NCBI GenBank assembly: GCA_002726205.1
Contig: PBSL01000004.1
Coordinates: 2,923 to 66,922, forward strand
Source of the DNA: Planctomycetaceae bacterium
Lineage (GTDB): Bacteria; Planctomycetota; Planctomycetia; Planctomycetales; Planctomycetaceae
DNA length: 64,000 nucleotides
Direction of reading: 5' to 3'
Under the pieces are notes generated by a model. That model made no database searches and was not told the DNA's origin. It was given only the letters and a program-made list of their open reading frames with translations. Each line of letters starts with the position of its first letter. The stretch's first letter is position 1. Position numbers and translations under genes: made by a program. Below are positions 8,325 to 17,169 of this stretch, piece after piece.

Positions 8325-9299
8325 CTACGTTCCCACTTCGGCCCGTTTCCAGGCAATGATGTCATCGAGAATTTCGTCGAGCGTCATCACCGGCTTCGTC
8401 CCCAGTGTCTCTTCGAGCTTCGCGACCTCGGGAACCCGCCGCTGGATGTCCTCGAAGTCCTCACCGTAGGCCTGGCTGTAGGCGATATGTTCGATCGCTG
8501 CCGTTAGCCCGACCCGCTGCACCACTCGTTCGGCCAGTTCTCGGACCGATACCGGTTGATCACTGCCGATATTGAACACCTGGCCGGCTGCCGCGGGTTC
8601 AGCCATCAGTCCCATCACGCAAGCGACCACCTCGCGGACATGGGCGAAGCAGCGAACCTGGCTGCCATCGTCATAAACGTAGAGTGGGCCGCCGCCAAGT
8701 GCCTGTTCGACAAACCGTGGGATCACCATGCCATAGGCGCCCACCTGCCGCGGCCCGACCACGTTGAAGAAGCGGCCGATGACCACCGGCAGACCGTGTT
8801 CACGGTGATAGGCCAGCGCCAGGAATTCGTCGATCGCCTTCGAACAACCGTAGGCCCAGCGTGGCCGTGACGTCGGCCCCAGGTGCAGGTCCTCTTCCTC
8901 GCCCCAGGTCTCCTTCGGATTCTTGCCGTAGACCTCGCTGGTCGACGCCAGGAAAAACGGTGTCTCGTTCTCACTGGCCAGTCTCAACAACAACTCGGTC
9001 GGATAGATGTTGGTGTGAATCGTCCGCACGGGATCCTCGGCGACCAGCTTGACACCCACGGCCGCCGCCAGGTGATACACCGCGTCGACCCCCTCGATCA
9101 CCCGTTCCAACAACGCGGGGTCGGTGATCGAACCATCGCGGATTTCCAACCGGTCGTTGCCGACGAGGGCATCGAGGTTTGCCGCGGAACCGGTGGAGAA
9201 GTCGTCGAGGATCCGGACACGGTCTCCCTGGGCGAGCAACTGCTCGACGAGGTGACTGCCGATAAAACCGGCACCTCCGGTGACCAGGCAATGAGCCAT
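8325..9299 (-). CDS. NAD-dependent nucleotide-sugar epimerase/dehydratase (UDP-glucose/UDP-glucuronate type)
   Basis: A 324-residue extended SDR with a canonical TGGAGFIG motif (residues 7-14), the STSEVYG signature around Ser119/Thr120, and the catalytic YGCSK (Tyr150, Lys154). The [10 protein letters not shown] segment and [10 protein letters not shown] are typical of UDP-glucose 4-epimerase and UDP-glucuronate decarboxylase relatives. It probably makes an activated sugar for an envelope glycan in the cytoplasm. It is placed in an operon, 15 bp after deoC and 17 bp before the polytopic membrane protein gene. Confidence 0.85.
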   Translation of the reverse strand: MAHCLVTGGAGFIGSHLVEQLLAQGDRVRILDDFSTGSAANLDALVGNDRLEIRDGSITDPALLERVIEGVDAVYHLAAAVGVKLVAEDPVRTIHTNIYPTELLLRLASENETPFFLASTSEVYGKNPKETWGEEEDLHLGPTSRPRWAYGCSKAIDEFLALAYHREHGLPVVIGRFFNVVGPRQVGAYGMVIPRFVEQALGGGPLYVYDDGSQVRCFAHVREVVACVMGLMAEPAAAGQVFNIGSDQPVSVRELAERVVQRVGLTAAIEHIAYSQAYGEDFEDIQRRVPEVAKLEETLGTKPVMTLDEILDDIIAWKRAEVGT

Positions 9300-9314
9300 C
9301 CTCAGGCGAACTCC

Positions 9315-10019
9315 TTATCCCGTTCCAGACACATCAAACCTCTGGTGGGCGGCGGCCACCAATTCTACCGTCCGACTCGCCCCGATCCTGGTCGCTCCGG
9401 CCTCGACCATTGCCACCAGGGTATCAAGATCCCTGATCCCACCGGCGGCCTTGACCCCGATCGAACCGGGACACTCGGCCCGCATCAAGCGGATGTCCTC
9501 GACCGTCGCACCACCGGGTCCGAAACCGGTCGAGGTCTTGACGAAATCGACTTCCAGCTCGCTGCAGATCCTGCACAGACGGCGTTTGTGGTCATCGTCG
9601 AGATAACAGTTCTCGAAAATCACCTTCAACTGCCCACCCGCCTCACGAGCTGCAGCCAGAACCTGGCGGATTTCGTCGGTCACGGCATCCCAGGCTTCGT
9701 CCCGGACACGGCCGATGTTGACGACCATGTCAAGTTCGATCCCCCCATCAAGGATCGCCTGCCTGGCCTCGGCTACCTTGACCGCCACCGACTGGGCACC
9801 GTGAGGAAAACCGATGACGGTGCTGGGCAGAACACTCGATCCGTCCAGCAGCTCGGCGCAGCGTCGCAACCAGTCAGGTTTGCAGCACACACTGGCGACT
9901 CCAACCTCCAGAGCCACACGACATCCCTCTTCCAGGTCAGCGGAGCCCTGGTCGGGACCGAGCACGGCGTGATCGATCAGCATCGCGACAAGTTCACCGG
10001 TCAGGTTCACGGAGGTCAC
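9315..10019 (-). CDS. deoC: Deoxyribose-phosphate aldolase
   Basis: A 234-residue DeoC aldolase that cleaves 2-deoxyribose-5-phosphate to glyceraldehyde-3-phosphate and acetaldehyde in deoxynucleoside catabolism. The Schiff-base Lys161 is in FVKTSTGF. The proton-relay pair is Asp97 (ELDMVVNIG) and Lys190 (VKAAGGIR). Length is at the usual lower range (about 220-260). It starts with GTG at 10019, overlapping the TGA of cysI in GTGA, so it is likely translationally coupled to sulfite reductase, an unusual partner. Confidence 0.93.
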   Translation of the reverse strand: MTSVNLTGELVAMLIDHAVLGPDQGSADLEEGCRVALEVGVASVCCKPDWLRRCAELLDGSSVLPSTVIGFPHGAQSVAVKVAEARQAILDGGIELDMVVNIGRVRDEAWDAVTDEIRQVLAAAREAGGQLKVIFENCYLDDDHKRRLCRICSELEVDFVKTSTGFGPGGATVEDIRLMRAECPGSIGVKAAGGIRDLDTLVAMVEAGATRIGASRTVELVAAAHQRFDVSGTG

Positions 10020-11728
10020 GCTCCAGCACCGTCTGGGTCGATCCGAGCCACCAGGTCATCGCGGCCCTTGCGGGCACAGAAATCACCGAAGGACTCGCCG
10101 TCTTCGCGGTCCTGGCAGAAAAAAGCCAGCACCGGCGAGATCCTCGGCACGATTTCTTCCAGGGGCACCACGTCCTGGAAATTGAAAGCCAATCGTGTTC
10201 CCTGGGCGTTGCCACCCAGGAAGACCGTGTACTTGCCGACGGTCTTCCCCACCAGGCCGATGTCGGGGGAATAAGGCCGGGCACACCCGTTGGGGCAACC
10301 GGTCATCCGCACGGCAATCCGCTCGTCGGGAATCCCCTGTTTCAGGAGTTCGGCCTCGAGTTGGTCGATGAGTTGCGGCATCACGCGTTCGCTTTCGGTG
10401 ATCGACAGCCCGCAGGTCGGCAACGCCGGACAGGCCATCGAGTGACGTCGCACCGTTGAAAGCTGTTCGGCAGCGATCAGGCCGTGGTCGGACAGGATCG
10501 CATCGATCTCGGCTCGTCGGGACGGCTCGATGTCGCACAACAGGATGTTCTGCTGTGCGGTCATTCGGGTCGGTGTCCGGTAGGTCTCGACGATTCGCCG
10601 CAGAGCCGACTTCGATCTCACGGTGTCACTGTCCTGGATTCGACCGTTTTCGATGTGGATCCCCAGGAAATCGCGGCCGTCGCCCTGGGCATTCCAGCCG
10701 AGATGATCCTCGACATCGGTCACCTCGGCAGGGTGCGGTTCGTCAAGCGGCCTGCCGAGGTATTCCTCGACGGTCGCCTTGAATCGTTGGATGCCCCAAT
10801 CGGCCAGGAGGTATTTCAACCGGGCCGTCTTGCGATCACCACGATTGCCGTGATCGCGAAACACGCAGACCATCGCCCGGGCCATGGCAACAACATCCTC
10901 AGGCAACACGAAGGCCATCTTCTGAGCGATCGCCACGTAGGTCTTCGCCGCGCTGGGAGTCACGCCCTGCCCTCCCCCGACAAAGACGTTGTATCCGGTG
11001 ATCCGATCGTTCTCGACGATCCCCAGCAGGCCCAGGTCGTAGGTGAGGATGTCGACGCAGTTGTCTTCGGGCAGGGCCACGCCGGTCTTGAATTTCCGGG
11101 GCAGGTAGCCGGCCCCGTAGACGGGCTCCTCGACCGGGGTGAACTCCGTCACGTCCTCCCGGTTGCCCTCTCCATCCTCGAGCCAGATCTGGTGATAGGC
11201 GGTCGTCCGCGGCTTGAGTTCCTCGGCAACGGCGTCGGCCAACTGCTGCATTTCTTCGCGAACCGGATTGTTTCGCAACGGTGCAGGACAACACATCACG
11301 TTGCGTTCGATGTCGCCACAGGCTCCGAACGTGGTCAGTTGCGTGGTGTTGATCTCGCGGATCGTCTCCTGGAGATTGTCCTTGATCACTCCGTGCAGTT
11401 GCAGGCCCTGCCGACTGGTGATTCTCAGCGTCTGGTTCCCGAATCGTTCGCACAGGTCCAACTCGGTCAGCAGCGCCTCGGCGGACACGCGTCCTCCTGG
11501 AATCCGCGTTCGCACCATGAACATGAACGCCTTGCCATCCCTGTTTTTCTGTTTGCGTGCATCCCGGTTGTCCTGCTGGTACAACCCGTGATGTTTCAAC
11601 AGCCCGGCGTTGTCGCCGCTGAAGTGATCGAGTTGATCATCGGCGAGTTCCTCGGCAATCGTTCCCCGCAACTGCCGGCTCTCCTGCTTGACATATTCCG
11701 TCTTGTCCAGCTTGACCTCGTCAGACAT
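10016..11728 (-). CDS. cysI: Assimilatory sulfite reductase hemoprotein (nitrite/sulfite reductase family)
   Basis: 570 residues, the same length as E. coli CysI. The enzyme reduces sulfite to sulfide with six electrons. It carries both cysteine pairs that hold the 4Fe-4S/siroheme centre: Cys433 and Cys439 in ACPALPTC, and Cys478 and Cys482 in TGCPNGC, nearly the same numbering as E. coli. Siroheme-binding arginines are present in the N-terminal half (RITSRQGLQLHG). No cysJ flavoprotein or cysG is nearby, so the electron donor may be ferredoxin. The ATG at 11728 is chosen; the frame stays open further upstream only as an antisense shadow of pgpA. Confidence 0.92.
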   Translation of the reverse strand: MSDEVKLDKTEYVKQESRQLRGTIAEELADDQLDHFSGDNAGLLKHHGLYQQDNRDARKQKNRDGKAFMFMVRTRIPGGRVSAEALLTELDLCERFGNQTLRITSRQGLQLHGVIKDNLQETIREINTTQLTTFGACGDIERNVMCCPAPLRNNPVREEMQQLADAVAEELKPRTTAYHQIWLEDGEGNREDVTEFTPVEEPVYGAGYLPRKFKTGVALPEDNCVDILTYDLGLLGIVENDRITGYNVFVGGGQGVTPSAAKTYVAIAQKMAFVLPEDVVAMARAMVCVFRDHGNRGDRKTARLKYLLADWGIQRFKATVEEYLGRPLDEPHPAEVTDVEDHLGWNAQGDGRDFLGIHIENGRIQDSDTVRSKSALRRIVETYRTPTRMTAQQNILLCDIEPSRRAEIDAILSDHGLIAAEQLSTVRRHSMACPALPTCGLSITESERVMPQLIDQLEAELLKQGIPDERIAVRMTGCPNGCARPYSPDIGLVGKTVGKYTVFLGGNAQGTRLAFNFQDVVPLEEIVPRISPVLAFFCQDREDGESFGDFCARKGRDDLVARIDPDGAGA

Positions 11729-11786
11729 CAGTGGGAATTCTCTCGGTGGGTCCAGGGTTCGGGCTTGGCTGCCAGGTAATTCCACG

Positions 11787-11798
11787 CGAGTATACTCG
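11787..11798. promoter_or_regulatory. Perfect palindrome in the divergent cysI-pgpA promoter region
   Basis: CGAGTATACTCG is a perfect 12-bp palindrome centred between the divergent genes starting at 11728 and 11834. Its core supplies a TATACT -10-like hexamer on both strands, so it could serve overlapping divergent promoters or be an operator. The -35 positions are weak on both sides. Confidence 0.35.
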
Positions 11799-11833
11799 TC
11801 GTCGAGAGGACTGAACAGTTGAGCAGAGCTGCG

Positions 11834-12346
11834 ATGAAACCCGACCGCAACCACCGCCGGCGACTTGTCTTGCTGCTGGCGACCGGCCTGGGAACCGGCC
11901 ACTCGCCGGTCGCTCCGGGAACCGTCGGCAGCCTGCTGGGCCTGGCGTGGGTCGCCGGGGTCTCGGCCCTGCCGGAACCGCACGTCCTTGGACCACTCGC
12001 CACGCTCGTCGCCGCCCTGGTCGCCATCCCGATCTGTGATCGCGCCGGACAGCTTCTCGGAGAAAAGGATCCGGGGGCGGTGGTGCTGGATGAAATCGTG
12101 GCAATGCCCCTGGTGTTTGGTTGCGGCCTGATGCCCCTCGACACCACCACGTTGGTCGCCGGGTTCCTGCTGTTTCGCGTGTTCGACATCCTCAAGCCTC
12201 CCCCGGTCCGACAATTCGAACGCCTGCCGGGAGGGCTGGGCATTGTCAGCGACGACCTCGTCGCCGGGCTCTACGCCGGCCTGGTCCTCTGGGCCGGCCA
12301 AAGCAACTGGGCTGCACTGGTTGCCACGGGGAGACTTGTCGGCTGA
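11834..12346 (+). CDS. pgpA: Phosphatidylglycerophosphatase A
   Basis: A 170-residue integral membrane phosphatase converting phosphatidylglycerophosphate to phosphatidylglycerol. Family signatures present are GLGTGHSPVAPGTVGSL near the N terminus, DPGAVVLDEIVAMPLV in the middle (metal-binding Asp/Glu), and FDILKPPPVRQFERLPGGLGIVSDD towards the end. Four hydrophobic segments are visible. The ATG at 11834 is preferred to a TTG at 11819. Divergent from cysI across 105 bp. Confidence 0.92.
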   Translation: MKPDRNHRRRLVLLLATGLGTGHSPVAPGTVGSLLGLAWVAGVSALPEPHVLGPLATLVAALVAIPICDRAGQLLGEKDPGAVVLDEIVAMPLVFGCGLMPLDTTTLVAGFLLFRVFDILKPPPVRQFERLPGGLGIVSDDLVAGLYAGLVLWAGQSNWAALVATGRLVG

Positions 12347-12399
12347 ACGGCCGTCTGGTTAACTGGCCCGCCACTGCCAATTCCGGCCGGGAGAGACAC

Positions 12400-13275
12400 G
12401 TGACAGCCTCGATCATTGACGGCAAGGCGATTGCACTGGCGATTCGCGAGGAACTTGGTCTGGAAGTTTCGGATTTCCAGGAACGGACCGGTGTCACCCC
12501 TCACCTGGCCGCCATCCTCGTCGGCGACGATCCGGCCAGTGCCATTTACGTTCGCAACAAGCAGCGGGCGTGTGAAAAGGCTGCGATCCAAAGCACCATG
12601 CACCGGCTCGAGGCCGACACGACCCAGCAACAGCTGCTCGGCCTGGTCGAACAGCTCAATACCGATCCGCTCGTTCACGGCATTCTCTGCCAGTTGCCGC
12701 TTCCCGATCAGATTCAGGAACAGGCCATTCTCGATGCCATTGCTCCCGCAAAAGACGTCGATGCCTTTCATCCCGAGAGTGTCGGCCTGATCGTACAGGG
12801 ACGCCCGCGATTTCTCCCCTGCACACCGCACGGCATCCAGCAACTGCTCCTGCGGAGCGGAATCGAGACGTCCGGAGCGCACGTCGTCATCCTGGGGCGA
12901 AGCGAAATTGTCGGCAAGCCGATGGCGTTGCTGATGGTCCAGAAACAGGAGGGAGCCAATGCCACGGTCACGATTTGCCACAGTCGCACGCGGGACCTGG
13001 CGGCGATCACCACCTCCGCGGACATCCTGATCGCCGCGATCGGCCGGCCGGGATTTGTCACCGCCGGGATGGTCAAGCCTGGTGCGGTGGTGATCGATGT
13101 CGGCATCAACCGGGTCGATGACCGGCTTGTCGGCGACGTCGATTTCGAGCCGGTTTCCGAGATCGCCGCCGCGATCACTCCCGTCCCCGGCGGCGTGGGG
13201 CCGATGACCATCGCCATGCTGCTGAAGAACACGCTGGCGGCCGCTCGGGAACTTTCCGGTGACCTGTCGAACTAG
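12400..13275 (+). CDS. folD: Bifunctional methylene-THF dehydrogenase / methenyl-THF cyclohydrolase
   Basis: 291 residues, the usual FolD length. FolD interconverts 5,10-methylene-, methenyl- and 10-formyl-tetrahydrofolate. It shows the YVRNKQRACEKA segment with the catalytic Lys, the QLPLP motif, the PCTP turn, the NADP-binding GRSEIVGKP motif and the C-terminal PVPGGVGPMT signature. A GTG start at 12400 is supported by GGGAGAG 5 nt upstream. The stop overlaps the convergent lipoprotein gene by 4 nt. Confidence 0.94.
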   Translation: MTASIIDGKAIALAIREELGLEVSDFQERTGVTPHLAAILVGDDPASAIYVRNKQRACEKAAIQSTMHRLEADTTQQQLLGLVEQLNTDPLVHGILCQLPLPDQIQEQAILDAIAPAKDVDAFHPESVGLIVQGRPRFLPCTPHGIQQLLLRSGIETSGAHVVILGRSEIVGKPMALLMVQKQEGANATVTICHSRTRDLAAITTSADILIAAIGRPGFVTAGMVKPGAVVIDVGINRVDDRLVGDVDFEPVSEIAAAITPVPGGVGPMTIAMLLKNTLAAARELSGDLSN

Positions 13276-14162
13276 CGGAGCAGTTGCCGTGTCGCCAGGT
13301 CGAAGGTGCCCGCCCCGAGAGCGTGCGGCACCTGCCAGGTCGATTCCGTGACAACGGTCGGATTGACCTCGATATCGCTCAGGCTGATCATCAGTGACAT
13401 GCCCGCCTCAGGCCACTCCAGCTCGAAGCGCCGGGGCACGACGATTCCGGTGTCCTGATCAGTCCGGTGACCGTTGAGCCGGGCGCGGGCGATCAACTGT
13501 GAACTGTCGTCGAACAACGACTGCTCGACGACGACACCCAGGCAGGTATCAACCACCAGTTGCCGGCGAACACGCGTCCCTCGAGGCGAACGGCGTTCCG
13601 CGACCAGCGTCAGGCGGTGCTGTCCCGGCCGCGAGCTGACCACCGACCACTCGTCGGGATTCAACGGCACCACCCCCAGGGCTTCGATCAACCACTCGGG
13701 TTCGAACGGCAACGAGAGTTGATCGCGAACTCGTGGCAGATCGGCATGGCCAACCGAGATCACGTGCCGCTGTTTACTGCGGCGAACCCAGAACCAGAAC
13801 CGCTCGGGGTTTGACCCCAGGTCGACCTCGTTCGATCCCAGCAGGCTGGCACGGAGCCGAAACTGCCGGGGTCGCGCGACGGCGATATTTGCCGACAACG
13901 AGACCGGCAGGCCTCCGTCGGTTCGAGCCCTGATGCTCGCCGACGTCGAACGCCAGGCTTTCAAGCGGCTCGTGTTGGCATTGAGATGCGAGATGACTTC
14001 AGCGACGGTGGCGTCGGCGGCGAGCTGACAATCGGGAGGACAATACGGACACCAGCGGACCTGTTCACACAGGGTCCGACACCCGCTGGCACCGCCGCCG
14101 ACCACCGCCAGCAACAGCAACCACGACAGGCGACTAGTTCCACTCGCGTTGCATCTGCTCAT
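13272..14162 (-). CDS. Putative lipoprotein with LolA-like features
   Basis: A 296-residue secreted protein. The hydrophobic N-terminal segment (WLLLLAVVGGGASGC) ends in a lipobox with Cys28, followed by a cysteine-rich stretch (CEQVRWCPYCPPDC). The rest is beta-rich with alternating hydrophobic strands and phrases such as SIRARTDGG and PRQFRLRASL. These resemble LolA/LppX-type lipoprotein-carrier folds known as outer-membrane lipoprotein-sorting proteins. This assignment is by pattern only. The ATG at 14162 overlaps the upstream gene by 29 nt, so the two minus-strand genes are probably co-expressed. Confidence 0.6.
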   Translation of the reverse strand: MSRCNASGTSRLSWLLLLAVVGGGASGCRTLCEQVRWCPYCPPDCQLAADATVAEVISHLNANTSRLKAWRSTSASIRARTDGGLPVSLSANIAVARPRQFRLRASLLGSNEVDLGSNPERFWFWVRRSKQRHVISVGHADLPRVRDQLSLPFEPEWLIEALGVVPLNPDEWSVVSSRPGQHRLTLVAERRSPRGTRVRRQLVVDTCLGVVVEQSLFDDSSQLIARARLNGHRTDQDTGIVVPRRFELEWPEAGMSLMISLSDIEVNPTVVTESTWQVPHALGAGTFDLATRQLLR

Positions 14163-14622
14163 TCAGCTTGTCCTGCAAGCCTTCGATCTCATCGGCGTCC
14201 AACTGGCAGTCGGCCACCTCGAAGACTCCCTCGCCTCGTACTCCCGTGAATTCCAGGATCTCACAGTCATCCGACTGGCTGGATCCTTCCAGTTTCAGAC
14301 GTCGTTTCTGGAGCAGCAGCAGGGCGATGACATACCGGAGCTTCTCCTGACCCTCGTCGCGTTGTTCGCTGAGCTGCTCGAAATACCGCATCAGGCCATC
14401 GGGATCCAACGGGTTGAACACGACGGCTTCCGGTTCGGGCACCAGGCAACGCCATTGACCGATCACATCGGTCGGTGGCCCCGGCCATTCCGCTTCGCAA
14501 TAGTCCAATCGCACCAACTCACCATTCCGTTCGACCAGGATCGACACGCACACCGTGTTCGGCTCGAGCAGTTCGCCGCCCTGGGCACAGATCTTGCCGA
14601 CCGGTTTGAGGTGGTAGTCCAT
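14134..14622 (-). CDS. Conserved hypothetical protein, 162 aa
   Basis: I do not recognise a named family. The protein is soluble and acidic, with an N-terminal beta-rich domain carrying paired cysteines (KICAQGGEL, VCVSILVERNG, DYCEAEW) and a C-terminal helical half that includes RYVIALLLLQKRRLKLEG and ends acidic. GAGGTG lies 11 nt before the ATG. It is directly upstream of the lipoprotein gene, with overlap. The Cys pattern could bind a metal, but nothing in the sequence fixes a function. Confidence 0.6.
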   Translation of the reverse strand: MDYHLKPVGKICAQGGELLEPNTVCVSILVERNGELVRLDYCEAEWPGPPTDVIGQWRCLVPEPEAVVFNPLDPDGLMRYFEQLSEQRDEGQEKLRYVIALLLLQKRRLKLEGSSQSDDCEILEFTGVRGEGVFEVADCQLDADEIEGLQDKLNEQMQREWN

Positions 14623-14654
14623 GGCCCCCGCTCACCTCGCGTGTGCAAGGCGGA

Positions 14655-14683
14655 AATGTAGTCGAGCTGCGAATGAGCAACAA
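14655..14683 (-). promoter_or_regulatory. Possible promoter of the 162-aa hypothetical gene
   Basis: Minus strand TTGTTG (14683-14678), 17-nt spacer, TACATT (14660-14655), with the start codon about 33 nt beyond. Spacing is ideal, hexamers are only moderate. Confidence 0.28.
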
Positions 14684-14697
14684 GACCGATTCCTTCT

Positions 14698-14726
14698 CTG
14701 ACACACGAACCACCGCCTCGTATAAT
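14698..14726 (+). promoter_or_regulatory. Strong sigma-70-type promoter of the VWA/DUF4175 genes
   Basis: CTGACA (14698-14703), a 17-nt spacer, and the full consensus TATAAT (14721-14726). This is the best -10 in the window. The predicted start near 14733 leaves a leader of about 37 nt before the ATG at 14770. Confidence 0.65.
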
Positions 14727-14769
14727 ATCGGCGACCTTTGATCACTCCCGGCCGACGACCGTGTCCACG

Positions 14770-17148
14770 ATGAAACAGTTCTTCGAGTGGTATCTGGGTG
14801 TCGTACCGGCCGCACCCGGACAGGGAACACGATGGCGTTGGTCGCTTGACCCACCCTGGCCCCCGGGCTGGTCTCCCTGGGCGGCCCTCCTGGCCGGGGC
14901 GATTCTGCTGACAGCCGTTTTGTTCGTCTACCGCCGCGACGCGGCGCGCCTGCCCGGACGCACCCGTTGGGGATTGATCGGAATCCGGTTGTGCACGCTG
15001 GCCCTTGTGCTGCTGTTTCTTACCAGGGCGGCGATCCTGATCCAGCGAACCGGCCTGCCCGCCGTCGCGATTCTCGTCGACACCTCGGCCAGCATGGGAT
15101 TGGAAGACCACTACACCGACCCCAACCGCGACAAGCAGGTCCGTCGCCTGGCGGGCCGCCGGCGGCCCACCCGCCTGAATCTCGCCAAGGCCTTGTTGAC
15201 CGCTGGAGACGGCCAATTGCTGAGAACGATCGGCGAGAGATTCCAGGTCCGGTTGTACTCGTTTGACCAGGAAGTTCGCGTGGTCGGCTCGACCGACGAG
15301 ACGCCTTCCCAGTTGAGCAAACGGATCAGGGCGCTTTCGGCGTCCGGTCCCGATACCAGGCCGGGCCCCGCTCTGCGACAGGTTCTCGACGAATACCGCG
15401 GCGAACCTCCCGCCGCCGTGCTCGTTTTCACCGACGGGATCACCAGCACGTCCGCAGCCGACCGGCTCTCGACGATCATCCCGACCGCACGGCGGCAATC
15501 GGTCCCGGTCTTCACGATCGCCACCGGTAGCCGCCAACCAGCCCGCGACCTTCACCTGCTCGAACCGCAACTCGACGAAATCGCCTTCGTCGATGACCCG
15601 GTGGTCATCCAGGTCGGACTGAAGGCGTTTGGCTTTGTCGGCCGCCGCGTGACGATCCGGATGCACCGGGATGACGGCACCTCCCTGGCCGAACAAACGA
15701 TCGACGCCGGACCCGATGGTGAAACACGGCAGGTGGAATTGACCTGGGTACCTCGCCAGGAGGGAGACCATGAACTGACCGTCGAGGCCGTGCCCCTGGA
15801 AGGTGAAACCGACCGGGTCAACAACAGTCATGTGCGACTGGTTCGTGTTCGACGCGAGAAGATCCGTGTCCTGCTCGCTGACGGCCATCCTCGCTGGGAG
15901 TTCCGCTACGTCAAGCAGTTGCTCGGCCGCGACCCGGGCATCGCACTGACCAGCGTGCTCCAGGACGCCGATCCGGAATCCAGCCGCGATGACCAAACGG
16001 CCCGCGAGCACTTTCCAGTCGATCGCGACGAACTGTTTGCCTTCGACGTCATCATTCTCGGAGACATCGACCCCGGGTTCCTCAGCCGGGGCATCCAGCA
16101 GAATCTCAGGGACTTCGTTCGATCGGCCCGCGGCGGACTGGTGCTGGTGGCCGGACCGTCTCATAACCCCCTGTCCTTCCGCAACACTCCCCTGGAAGAC
16201 CTGGTCCCGGCCGACCTGGCGACGGTCCGGGTTCCCGACCCGGCCGCGTCATCCGGTCACTGGATTTCCCGGCTGACCATCGAGGGTTTCGAATCCACCG
16301 GGCTGTTCCGGCTGCGACAAAACCGGGACGAGGCCAGTGCGATTGTCGCCGGGCTGCCCGCGTTGCACTGGCTGCTGGAGATTCCTCGCCCCAGGCCCGG
16401 CGCCGTCACGCTGCTGGAGTGCACCGATGCCTCGTCGGGACCACCGCGACCGGCAATCCTGCTGCAACGCTTCGGTGCCGGGTCGGTCCTGTTTCATGCC
16501 ACAGACGACCTGTGGCTCTGGCGGTTCCGTGACGGCCAACGGCTGTATGCACGCTACTGGCTGCAGGCCGTCCGGTTGCTCGGGCGGGCGAGGCTGCTCG
16601 GACAGACACGAACAGCCGAATTGACTGCCGGCCGCAGCGAGTATGCTCCAGGAGAACCCACGGCTTTCCAGTTGCGGTTCTTTTCGACCACCGATGTTCC
16701 CGTGGATGGGAAACCACCGGTCATTCGAGTCCAACGGCGGTCGGGATCCTCACGTGACCTGACGCTGGCCGCGGTCAAGGGAAGCCTGGGCCTGTTCTCG
16801 GGAAGCATCACCAACACCAGCCCGGGCAGTTACCACGCCTGGGTTCGTTCGCCGAGTTTCAGCGACGCACCGCCGTCGGTCGATTATCTTGTCACCGCAG
16901 CCAATCGCGAGTTTCAACAACGCAAGGTGGCTTTCGATGAACTGCAGTTCACCGCCCGGGCCACGCAGGGCAGGTCTTTTCCCATCGAGCAGGCCCGGCA
17001 TCTCGATCGCGTACTCCCGCCGGGACACCCGGTTCCCCTGGCAATCGACGCCCCGATCCGGCTCTGGAACCGCTGGGAGCTGCTCCTGGCCTTCTCGGTC
17101 GCACTGGCCACCGAATGGCTCTGGCGACGTCACTCCCGGCTGGTATGA
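14770..17148 (+). CDS. Membrane protein with VWA domain and glutamine-amidotransferase-like domain
   Basis: 792 residues. Two N-terminal membrane segments (about residues 37-54 and 68-87) are followed by a von Willebrand A domain with an intact MIDAS motif DTSASM. After that comes a beta-sandwich-like region (DRVNNSHVRLVRV), then a DJ-1/GATase-like domain (RVLLADGHPRWEFRYVKQLL, VIILGDIDPGF), and a C-terminal membrane helix. Such proteins belong to BatA/CoxE-like membrane modules, usually next to MoxR ATPases. It is a paralogue in layout of the 41406-43697 product. A GTG at 14761 is an alternative start. It is followed after 21 bp by the DUF4175-like gene. Confidence 0.75.
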   Translation: MKQFFEWYLGVVPAAPGQGTRWRWSLDPPWPPGWSPWAALLAGAILLTAVLFVYRRDAARLPGRTRWGLIGIRLCTLALVLLFLTRAAILIQRTGLPAVAILVDTSASMGLEDHYTDPNRDKQVRRLAGRRRPTRLNLAKALLTAGDGQLLRTIGERFQVRLYSFDQEVRVVGSTDETPSQLSKRIRALSASGPDTRPGPALRQVLDEYRGEPPAAVLVFTDGITSTSAADRLSTIIPTARRQSVPVFTIATGSRQPARDLHLLEPQLDEIAFVDDPVVIQVGLKAFGFVGRRVTIRMHRDDGTSLAEQTIDAGPDGETRQVELTWVPRQEGDHELTVEAVPLEGETDRVNNSHVRLVRVRREKIRVLLADGHPRWEFRYVKQLLGRDPGIALTSVLQDADPESSRDDQTAREHFPVDRDELFAFDVIILGDIDPGFLSRGIQQNLRDFVRSARGGLVLVAGPSHNPLSFRNTPLEDLVPADLATVRVPDPAASSGHWISRLTIEGFESTGLFRLRQNRDEASAIVAGLPALHWLLEIPRPRPGAVTLLECTDASSGPPRPAILLQRFGAGSVLFHATDDLWLWRFRDGQRLYARYWLQAVRLLGRARLLGQTRTAELTAGRSEYAPGEPTAFQLRFFSTTDVPVDGKPPVIRVQRRSGSSRDLTLAAVKGSLGLFSGSITNTSPGSYHAWVRSPSFSDAPPSVDYLVTAANREFQQRKVAFDELQFTARATQGRSFPIEQARHLDRVLPPGHPVPLAIDAPIRLWNRWELLLAFSVALATEWLWRRHSRLV

Positions 17149-17169
17149 TCGTGGGCAGACCGCTACCGC

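Noticed and set aside
10484-11779. Long plus-strand open frame of 431 codons opposite cysI
   Set aside because: The frame follows high-GC antisense pattern; no domain, no ribosome-binding site, while the minus strand carries clear siroheme motifs.
11729-12301. Upstream extension of the cysI frame across pgpA
   Set aside because: It is an antisense shadow of pgpA and would add 191 residues without domain similarity; CysI-like length and start at 11728 fit the family.
14632-16164. Minus-strand frame of 510 codons opposite the VWA gene
   Set aside because: Lies entirely over the VWA gene and its promoter; no start signal and no domain.
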